From assembly GCA_028872875.1 (NCBI GenBank), contig JAGWOC010000026.1, forward strand, positions 1 to 36,804: a stretch of DNA of 36,804 nt, read 5' to 3'. This document shows, piece after piece, positions 1 to 5,806 of the stretch (position 1 is its first letter; each line of letters starts with the position of its first letter). This DNA comes from Chloroflexota bacterium (GTDB lineage: Bacteria > Chloroflexota > Dehalococcoidia > DSTF01 > JACRBR01). The notes beneath the pieces were generated by a model that was given only the letters and a program-made list of their open reading frames with translations, was not told the origin of the DNA and ran no database searches. The position numbers and the translations under genes are program-made.

Positions 1-25
1 GGCGCCACCCGTCCGGCGGCGGCGC

Positions 26-814
26 GTGGTGCCGGCGCGCGACGGCGCGTCGCGCGGGGTGCGCGCGCGCGCGGAGGCGCCGCCCCGCGTCCGGATCACG
101 CGGCTGCAGGCGCGCATCGCGGTGGCGGCGGCGGCGATGTTCATGGCCGTGTCGGCGGCGTGGTGGGCGTATCACTCGCCGTGGCTGACGGTGAGCGACG
201 TGAAGGTGGTCGGCGCCACGCAGGTGTCGCCGCAGTCGGTGGCGAAGGCGGCGGGCATCGAGGGCGCGAGCATCTTCGGGCTCGACCTGAAGGCGGCGCA
301 GGCCCGCGTGCAGGCGCTGCCGAAGCTGCGGAGCGCGACGGTCAGGAAGACCGGGCTGCACAGCGTCGAGATCGATGTGCAGGAGCGCACGGTCTGGGGC
401 GCATGGCAGGTGAACGGCGTCAACATGCCGATCGACCAGCAAGGCTACGTGCTGAGCGGCGTCGTGCAGCCGGGGACGCCGGTGATCATCGACGCCGAGC
501 CGCGGCCCGCCGTCAGGGCAGGCGACCGCCTCGAACCGGGGATCGCGCAGCTCGCGGCGCGCATCGTGCGGGAGTCCGAGACGGCGTTCGGGCGGAAGGT
601 GGTGGCCCTGGTCTACAAGCAGGACCAGGGGCTGACGGCGGTGCTCTCGGGCGCGAACGCGGGCGACAAGCCGGTCTGGGTGACCTTCGGCGACGCGCGC
701 GACTACGACTTCAAGGTGGCCACGCTGTACGCGCTGTTCCAGCGGGCGAAGCAGGACAACCTGGCGGTGAGCGTCGTCGACCTCCGGTTCGGCGACCGGC
801 TGAGCTTCAGGTAG
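26..814 (+). CDS. ftsQ: Cell division protein FtsQ
   Basis: Bitopic membrane protein of the divisome, linking early cytoplasmic and late periplasmic division proteins. Seen: a basic N-terminus (about residues 1-30), one transmembrane segment (about 31-50, rich in Ala/Val/Met/Trp), then a POTRA-like region beginning at the SDVKVVGATQVS stretch with the family pattern of a strand, a site-1-like segment and a TVRKTG stretch, followed by an FtsQ beta domain to the C-terminus. The 262-residue length is normal. The GTG at 26 is the first start visible, but the frame is open back to base 1, so the true start may lie outside the window. ftsA follows after 17 nt, the usual dcw-cluster order. Confidence 0.9.
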   Translation: MVPARDGASRGVRARAEAPPRVRITRLQARIAVAAAAMFMAVSAAWWAYHSPWLTVSDVKVVGATQVSPQSVAKAAGIEGASIFGLDLKAAQARVQALPKLRSATVRKTGLHSVEIDVQERTVWGAWQVNGVNMPIDQQGYVLSGVVQPGTPVIIDAEPRPAVRAGDRLEPGIAQLAARIVRESETAFGRKVVALVYKQDQGLTAVLSGANAGDKPVWVTFGDARDYDFKVATLYALFQRAKQDNLAVSVVDLRFGDRLSFR

Positions 815-831
815 GAGACCGGGAGGACGTC

Positions 832-2076
832 ATGAGCCGTGGAGGAACGTTCGCCTCGATCGACATCGGCACCACGAAAGTGTGCACGGTGGTGGGTGAG
901 GTCACGAGCGACGACGAGATGCGCATCCTCGGCGTCGGCGTCGCCCCGTCGGAGGGACTGACGCGCGGCATGGTCGAGAACATCCGCGACGCTACGGAAT
1001 CGATCCGCGCGTCCGTGGAGAAGGCGGAGCGGTCGAGCGGGACGCGCATCCTGTCGGCCCACGTGGGGGTGGCCGGCCAGCACATCGCCTGCCTGAACAA
1101 CCGGGGGATCATCGCCATCCCCGACCGGACGCGGCCGATCCTGCCGGACGACGTGACGCGCGTCCTCGACGGCGCCCGCGTGGTGAGCATCCCCACGAAC
1201 CGGGAGATCATCCACGTCATCCCGCGCTACTACGTGGTCGATGGCCAGGACAACGTCTCGGACCCGGTGGGCATGTACGGCACGCGGCTCGACGTCGAGA
1301 CGCACATCGTCACCGGCCTCGACAGCGCGATCCAGAACCTGACGAAGTGCGTGGAGAACGTCGGCGTGCAGGTGGACGGCCTGATCCTGGAGCCGCTGGC
1401 GAGCGCCGAGGCGGTGCTCGATACGGAGGAGAAGGAGCAGGGCGTCGTGCTGGCGGACATCGGCGGCGGTACGACGGACATCGCGCTGTTCATCGAGGGG
1501 AGCGTGATGCACACGGCGGTGCTGCCGGTCGGCGGCAATCACGTCACGCGCGACATCGTCGTCGGGCTGCGGGCGCCGTACCAGGCGGCGGAAGACGCGA
1601 AGCGCCGCTGGGGGCACGCGATCCCGAGCATGGTGGATGCGCGCGAGGAGATCACGGTCGACGCCTTCGGGTCCGAGGGCTCGAAGACGGAGGTGCGGCG
1701 CCGGCTCTGCGAGATCATCCAGGCCCGCATGGAAGAGATCCTGGAGATGGTGGCGGCCGAGGTGAAGCGGGCCGTGCACGACGAGATGGTATCGGCGGGC
1801 ATCGTGCTCACCGGCGGCGCCAGCAAGCTGGCGGGCGCCGACCTGCTGGCCGAACAGGTGACCGGGTGGCCGGCGCGCGTCGGCATGCCGCGCCACCTGC
1901 AGGGGCTGACGGACGTGCTGATCGACCCGGCGTACGCGACGAGCGTCGGGCTCTTGCAGTGGGCGGTGCACGAGGCGGAGGCGAGCGCCTGGCACCGCGC
2001 GCCGGGGCGCTCGCTCGACCTCAACGGCGTCTGGCGGCGGCTGGGCAACTGGGCGCGGGTGTTGCTGCCGGAGTAA
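832..2076 (+). CDS. ftsA: Cell division protein FtsA (actin-like ATPase)
   Basis: Actin-family ATPase that tethers FtsZ filaments to the membrane. Seen in the 414-residue protein: the phosphate-1 motif SIDIGTTKVCTVVGE near the start, the 1C subdomain in the first half, phosphate-2 motif ADIGGGTTDIALF at about residue 208, and the adenosine motif GIVLTGGASKL at about 322. The last 17 residues (NGVWRRLGNWARVLLPE) form a basic amphipathic helix, as expected for the membrane-targeting sequence. ATG 832 is preceded by GGGAGG at 821-826, an ideal Shine-Dalgarno distance. A longer in-frame reading that starts inside ftsQ is not needed. ftsZ follows. Confidence 0.96.
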   Translation: MSRGGTFASIDIGTTKVCTVVGEVTSDDEMRILGVGVAPSEGLTRGMVENIRDATESIRASVEKAERSSGTRILSAHVGVAGQHIACLNNRGIIAIPDRTRPILPDDVTRVLDGARVVSIPTNREIIHVIPRYYVVDGQDNVSDPVGMYGTRLDVETHIVTGLDSAIQNLTKCVENVGVQVDGLILEPLASAEAVLDTEEKEQGVVLADIGGGTTDIALFIEGSVMHTAVLPVGGNHVTRDIVVGLRAPYQAAEDAKRRWGHAIPSMVDAREEITVDAFGSEGSKTEVRRRLCEIIQARMEEILEMVAAEVKRAVHDEMVSAGIVLTGGASKLAGADLLAEQVTGWPARVGMPRHLQGLTDVLIDPAYATSVGLLQWAVHEAEASAWHRAPGRSLDLNGVWRRLGNWARVLLPE

Positions 2077-2328
2077 GCGGCGGGCCGACCGCGGCAACGG
2101 ACTGGAGGTAGACGCGTGATTCATCGGCGCGAGTCCGGGGACGGGCGCGAGGAAGGAGCAGGGATGGCGGGAGACGAGGTCCAGGCACGGGGACGCGCCG
2201 GAGGAGCGCGGCGGCGCGGCCAGCGCCCGCACACAGGCGACCACCCGCCGCCGCGGTACCGGCAGTCGGCGATGTTCGAAGAAGAAGTGCAGGAACTCCG
2301 ACGCGAGCAGGAGCAGAGGGAGGCGATG

Positions 2329-3435
2329 ATGACCCGGAGCTATTCAGACGGACTGCCGCCGATCAAGGTCGTCGGCGTCGGCGGCGGCGGCTGCAACGCC
2401 GTCAACCGCATGATCGCCGAGCAGATCGCCGGCGTGCAGTACGTCGCCGTGAACACGGACGCACAGGCGCTCGGGCTGTCGCCGGCGGAGGTGCGGATCC
2501 GGATCGGCGACAAGATCACGAAGGGGCTCGGCGTCGGCGGCGACCCCGGGCGCGGCCTCCGCGCGGCTGAGGAGAGCCGCGACGAGCTGTTCGAGGCCGT
2601 CCGCGGCGCCGAGATGGTGTTCGTCACCGCGGGCATGGGCGGCGGCACCGGCACGGGCGCTTCGCCGATCGTCGCCGAGGTCGCCAAGGAGGCGGGGGCG
2701 CTGACGATCGGCGTCGTCACGAAGCCATTTGGCTTCGAGGGAGCGAAGCGCCGCGCCAACGCGGAGGAGGGGATCCAGCGGCTCCAGCAGAAGGTCGACA
2801 CGCTCATCGTCATGCCCAACGACCGCCTCCTCGCCACCTGCGACGAGAAGGTGACGCTCGACGAGGCGTTCCGGACGGCCGACGACGTGCTGCTGCAGGG
2901 CATCCAGGGCATCAGCGAGATCATCACCCTGCCGGGCGAGATCAACCTCGACTTCGCCGACGTACGCAGGATCATGGCCGAGGCCGGCCCGGCGCTGATG
3001 GCGATCGGCCGGGGCAGCGGCCAGAACCGCGCGGCGGAGGCGGCGCAGATGGCGATCGCCAGCCCGCTGCTCGACGTGTCAATCAACGGCGCCAAGGGCG
3101 TGCTGTTCAACATCACGGGTGGCAAGAACCTGGGGCTGCACGAAGTGAACGCGGCCGCGCAGGTGATCCAGGGCGTCGTCGACCCGGACGCCGAGATCAT
3201 CTTCGGCACCGCGATCGACCCGAAGATCGGCGACGAGGTGAAGATCACGGTGATCGCGACCGGCTTCGCGCGGCCCGTAGCGGTGCAGGCGATCCCGGAA
3301 GAGTACCGGCGCCAGATCCCCGGCGACGACGCCCCGGACGCGCCGGAGGCAGCGCCCCGGCGGCTCGCCGTCGAGCCGAACCCGAACGACACGGAGCTAC
3401 CGACGTTCCTGCGCCGCACCGTGGCGGCGCGCTAG
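2329..3435 (+). CDS. ftsZ: Cell division GTPase FtsZ
   Basis: Tubulin-like GTPase that forms the Z ring. Seen: the N-terminal nucleotide-binding [15 protein letters not shown] region, the tubulin signature [10 protein letters not shown] at about residue 102, the T7 loop [11 protein letters not shown] at about 206, and a conserved C-terminal peptide TELPTFLRR that binds FtsA and other partners. From ATG 2329 the protein is 368 residues, normal for the family; AGGGAGG at 2317-2323 lies 5 nt upstream. The frame is also open to GTG 2116, ATG 2164 and ATG 2272. The first two have good Shine-Dalgarno sites (GGAGGT at 2104; GGAAGGAG at 2151), so an N-terminal extension of up to 71 charged, disordered residues cannot be excluded. 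Confidence 0.96.
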   Translation: MTRSYSDGLPPIKVVGVGGGGCNAVNRMIAEQIAGVQYVAVNTDAQALGLSPAEVRIRIGDKITKGLGVGGDPGRGLRAAEESRDELFEAVRGAEMVFVTAGMGGGTGTGASPIVAEVAKEAGALTIGVVTKPFGFEGAKRRANAEEGIQRLQQKVDTLIVMPNDRLLATCDEKVTLDEAFRTADDVLLQGIQGISEIITLPGEINLDFADVRRIMAEAGPALMAIGRGSGQNRAAEAAQMAIASPLLDVSINGAKGVLFNITGGKNLGLHEVNAAAQVIQGVVDPDAEIIFGTAIDPKIGDEVKITVIATGFARPVAVQAIPEEYRRQIPGDDAPDAPEAAPRRLAVEPNPNDTELPTFLRRTVAAR

Positions 3436-3854
3436 GAGCGTGGGCAGGACTGGGAAGGAGGTGCCTGTCTAGCCAGTGCCCGGAGGTCCGCCTCCGGGAG
3501 CTTTCCCCCACCAGGGAAAGGCAGCGGGCCGTGAGCGGCGTATTGGGAGATGGCGCCGCTCACGGCCTGTCCATCTCTCCCCCGTCGCGCGAGACGCGCG
3601 CGACGGGGAGAAGAAGAGTAGCCCGACCCGGTGACGTGGCACGGGCAGGTACCACGAAACCGGGAACCTGGGCTACGGCGCGATTGTACCGCAGACGACC
3701 CGAGCATTCCACAACTCAGACGCCCTGTCCCTCTGGCAACTGGCAGAGAGCGGCCCGTCATCTCACGCCGTCTCGCGGTCGCCCGCCGGAGTCCGCCTGG
3801 CTCGGCGGGGGCGGCACGATAGGGGCCCGTGCCCCATCTGCGGGGGATGGCGGC
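3436..3854 (+). other. Gene-free spacer with six strong consecutive hairpins (candidate structured RNA)
   Basis: No convincing gene lies between ftsZ and the nrdR promoter. Inverted repeats read directly from the sequence: 3441-3448 with 3464-3471 (two G-U pairs); 3479-3486 with 3491-3498, closed by a TCCG (UNCG-type) tetraloop; 3501-3507 with 3514-3520; 3527-3540 with 3554-3567 (14 perfect pairs, extendable to 17 with wobbles); 3577-3591 with 3597-3610 (one bulge); and 3618-3676, three stacked helices of 7, 6 and 4 pairs separated by asymmetric internal loops. A further 10-pair hairpin with one bulge lies at 3829-3856. None is followed by a T run. Some may be ftsZ terminators; the dense array and the stacked last hairpin would also fit a non-coding RNA. 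I could not match it to RNase P RNA, tmRNA, SRP RNA or a known riboswitch. Confidence 0.5.
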
Positions 3855-3915
3855 ACAAGATATAGTGGGTTGAGCGGTGATTATGGTTGACAAGCACCAG
3901 ATGTGGTGCTACGCT
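3855..3915 (+). promoter_or_regulatory. nrdR promoter with two NrdR-box-like sites
   Basis: Sigma70-type promoter: TTGACA at 3887-3892, 17-nt spacer, TACGCT at 3910-3915. Two 14-nt related sites, ACAAGATATAGTGG (3855-3868) and ACCAGATGTGGTGC (3896-3909), agree at 10 positions and resemble the AT-centred NrdR box. Their start-to-start distance is 41 nt, close to four helical turns, and the second fills the -35/-10 spacer. Inference: NrdR represses its own transcription, and perhaps the genes downstream to nrdJ. Confidence 0.65.
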
Positions 3916-3970
3916 CGCGCATGTCGCCGGCGATCAAGGTGATCGGGGGCGATTGGAAGGGCACAAGGCG

Positions 3971-4612
3971 ATGCGTTGCCCCTACTGCGACGGTGAAGAT
4001 TCGAAGGTCGTCGACTCGCGCGACGTCGAGGACTCGATCCGGCGTCGGCGGGAGTGCCTGAACCCGGCCTGCGCGGGCCGCTTCACCACCTACGAGCGGG
4101 TGCAGGCGGTCGCGCTCTACGTCGTCAAGAAGGACGGCCGGCGGGAGACCTTCTCGCGCGAGAAGCTGCTCGCCGGCCTGCGCAAGGCGTGCGAGAAGCG
4201 GCCGCTGGCCACGGGCGCGGTCGAGCAGCTCGCGGCCGAGATCGAATCGGCGCTGTACGCCGCCGGCACGGCGGAGGTGCCATCGAGCACGGTCGGCGAG
4301 CTGGTGATGGACCGCCTGCGCGACCTCGACCCGATCGCCTACGTCCGCTTCGCGAGCGTGTATCGGGAGTTCCGCGACCTGGAGGCGCTGCGCGCGCTCC
4401 TCGACGCGTTCGCTACGGGTGCCCGGCCGGCCGGCGCGCAGCTCCCGCTGCTCGACGGACCGGAGTTCGGGCCCGGATCCCAGCGTCTGCAACCGGCCGC
4501 ACCGTCATCACGAACCCGTACTCGCCGCCCGGTGCGGCCGGTGCAGGCTCCCGTCCGGCTGACGGCGGAGCCTGCGCCACGGGAGCAGTCGAAGCGCCGG
4601 AGGAAGGCATAG
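3971..4612 (+). CDS. nrdR: Transcriptional repressor NrdR
   Basis: Zinc-ribbon/ATP-cone repressor of ribonucleotide reductase genes that senses ATP/dATP. Seen: N-terminal MRCPYC with a second cysteine pair in RECLNPAC (about residues 3-39), then an ATP-cone domain (about 49-139) beginning VVKKDGRRETF and ending VRFASVYREFRDLE. ATG 3971 is chosen because MRCPYC is the near-invariant family start; GGAAGG lies upstream at 3955. At 213 residues it is about 60 longer than typical NrdR; the extra C-terminus is Pro/Arg-rich and probably disordered. Its own promoter carries two NrdR-box-like sites, and the class II reductase gene lies 1.2 kb downstream on the same strand. Confidence 0.95.
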   Translation: MRCPYCDGEDSKVVDSRDVEDSIRRRRECLNPACAGRFTTYERVQAVALYVVKKDGRRETFSREKLLAGLRKACEKRPLATGAVEQLAAEIESALYAAGTAEVPSSTVGELVMDRLRDLDPIAYVRFASVYREFRDLEALRALLDAFATGARPAGAQLPLLDGPEFGPGSQRLQPAAPSSRTRTRRPVRPVQAPVRLTAEPAPREQSKRRRKA

Positions 4613-4631
4613 TGCTTGATGGAGTCGGTGC

Positions 4632-4657
4632 GTAGGGGCGGACCCACGTGCCCGCCC
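4632..4657. repeat. REP-like palindromic repeat, copy 1
   Basis: A 26-nt imperfect palindrome beginning GTAGGGGCGGACCC and ending GTGCCCGCCC. A near-identical copy (about 22 of 26 positions) is at 23178-23203, also between genes. This points to a dispersed REP-like element; two copies in 37 kb suggest more elsewhere in the genome. Confidence 0.55.
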
Positions 4658-4767
4658 TCGCCGGCTTGGAGGGGCACGAGGCGGCCAGGCAGCGACGGCA
4701 GAGGGGGCGCGGCGGCCCGGCGCAGGGACGCGGCGGCACGGAGAGAGCCAGGCACGAGGGAGAGACT

Positions 4768-5142
4768 GTGCGCGTTGAAGGGAAGCTGCTGAACACCGAG
4801 GGCGAGTTCATCGCGAGCGGGCCGTGCGAGGTCGACCGCGAGCGCGGCGACGTGACGATGTGGCCGTCGTGGGAGATGCACATGCTCGAGCGGGAGCGGG
4901 GGCCGCTGGTGTTGGAGCTGGAGGACGGGCGCCGGCTAGACCTCAGCGACAAGCACCTCACCTTCAAGCTCACCGGCGCGGGCGAGCAGCGGATCTCGGT
5001 GTACCGGCTGCGCATCGTCGCCGGCGTGCCGGAGCACCTCGCAGCCGGATACGTCGAGCCACAGGTCGCCGACGAGCCGGCGCCGCTCGAGCAGGACGAC
5101 ACGCCCGTGCGCGATGCGGCGCACAGCGAGCGGAGCGGCTAG
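4768..5142 (+). CDS. Hypothetical protein, 124 residues, upstream of nrdJ
   Basis: Not recognised. The protein starts VRVEGKLLNTEGEF and alternates hydrophobic and charged residues through about residue 90, suggesting a small beta-rich domain (segments such as RGPLVLELEDGRRLDL and ISVYRLRIVAGVP). The last 30 residues are acidic and low in complexity. GTG 4768 is chosen because GAGGGAGAG lies just upstream and coding character starts there; the frame is open back to 4648, but that part is Gly/Arg-rich and unconvincing. No signal peptide or membrane segment. The next gene's ATG follows its stop directly, so the two are likely co-translated. Confidence 0.6.
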   Translation: MRVEGKLLNTEGEFIASGPCEVDRERGDVTMWPSWEMHMLERERGPLVLELEDGRRLDLSDKHLTFKLTGAGEQRISVYRLRIVAGVPEHLAAGYVEPQVADEPAPLEQDDTPVRDAAHSERSG

Positions 5143-5478
5143 ATGATGCAGGTGCTCACCAAGCCAGCAGCGCCGTCACGCGCGCCGCGCATCGACGCGT
5201 TCCTGGCCGACGCGCTCGCGGCGTACCGCGCGCAGTTGGCGCTGCTGGACGACGACGGGGACCGCGGCGCTCTTGAGGATGCGATCACGCTGCTCACGGA
5301 CTACCGGCTGTGCGACATCGACGCGCACGCGTTCCTGGCGTTGCTCGCGCGCATGTCGCAGGGGCGGTCGCCGGTGGCGCTGCTCGCATCGCGGCCGGAG
5401 CGGATGGCGGAGGACCTGGCGGCGCGCTGGCAGGCATACCGGGACGCGGCCGGAGCGGCGCGGCGCGCGGGAGCGTAG
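5143..5478 (+). CDS. Hypothetical helical protein, 111 residues
   Basis: Not recognised. Mostly alpha-helical by composition: Ala/Leu-rich segments IDAFLADALAAYRAQLALL and DAHAFLALLARM separated by an acidic DDDGDRG turn, then a charged C-terminal helix. One cysteine (YRLCDID) and no metal motif. The ATG immediately follows the TAG of the preceding gene, with a second ATG next to it, which indicates translational coupling. It ends 3 nt before the next small gene. Position between nrdR and nrdJ is the only functional hint. Consistent high GC at third codon positions supports it as coding. Confidence 0.6.
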   Translation: MMQVLTKPAAPSRAPRIDAFLADALAAYRAQLALLDDDGDRGALEDAITLLTDYRLCDIDAHAFLALLARMSQGRSPVALLASRPERMAEDLAARWQAYRDAAGAARRAGA

Positions 5479-5481
5479 GCG

Positions 5482-5772
5482 ATGCAGCCAGGACGTGGGT
5501 TTAGCGCTTCGACAGGTGTGCAAACAGTGGTTGCAGCGAGCGCGCTGTTCGACGACGCTGTTGCGGAGCTGAGCATGGAGGCGATGGCGTTCCTCTGGCG
5601 CGTGCACAGCGGCGACGCGCCGGAGATCGGGCCGGCGGCTCGCGCGCTGCTGCGCCGCCTGCGCGGCACGACGCGCGGCGCGGGCCTCCATGAGCTGCGC
5701 GCGTGGCAGGACAACATCACGACGTGGCGGGCGGTGGCGCGGCACGCCGGCGCTGATGTTCCGTGGATGTAG
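5482..5772 (+). CDS. Hypothetical helical protein, 96 residues
   Basis: Not recognised. After a weakly conserved-looking start it is helical and amphipathic: ALFDDAVAELSMEAMAFLWRV, then IGPAARALLRRLRG, then LHELRAWQDNITTWRAV, ending DVPWM. No cysteine and no membrane segment. ATG 5482 begins 3 nt after the previous stop. The first 15 residues could be spurious if a later start is used, but none has a clear ribosome-binding site. The third of three consecutive same-strand small genes before nrdJ, whose ATG is 34 nt downstream, so all four may share a transcript. Confidence 0.55.
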   Translation: MQPGRGFSASTGVQTVVAASALFDDAVAELSMEAMAFLWRVHSGDAPEIGPAARALLRRLRGTTRGAGLHELRAWQDNITTWRAVARHAGADVPWM

Positions 5773-5806
5773 GGGCAGGCTAGCAAGCGAAAGGAATCCC
5801 GCCGTC

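Noticed and set aside
3451-3470. Strong Shine-Dalgarno-like AAGGAGGTG after ftsZ, suggesting a small gene
   Set aside because: The only near start (GTG 3461) hits a stop after three codons; the word is better explained as a loop of the first hairpin.
3618-3676. T-box-like word GGGCAGGTACCACG in the stacked hairpin
   Set aside because: A T-box needs a TGGN bulge that pairs with the tRNA CCA end; here the word reads CAGGT. No aminoacyl-tRNA synthetase or amino-acid gene follows, and no specifier stem is visible.
3436-3854. RNase P RNA, tmRNA or SRP RNA in the ftsZ-nrdR spacer
   Set aside because: Checked both strands for the conserved words (GAGGAAAGTCC and ACAGAA for RNase P, the tRNA-like end for tmRNA, GGAAGG...AGCAG for SRP); none is present.
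5600-5806. Possible cobalamin riboswitch before the B12-dependent reductase
   Set aside because: No GCCACTG-type B12 box and no upstream GGGAA...GGTG core are present; the space is occupied by coding sequence.
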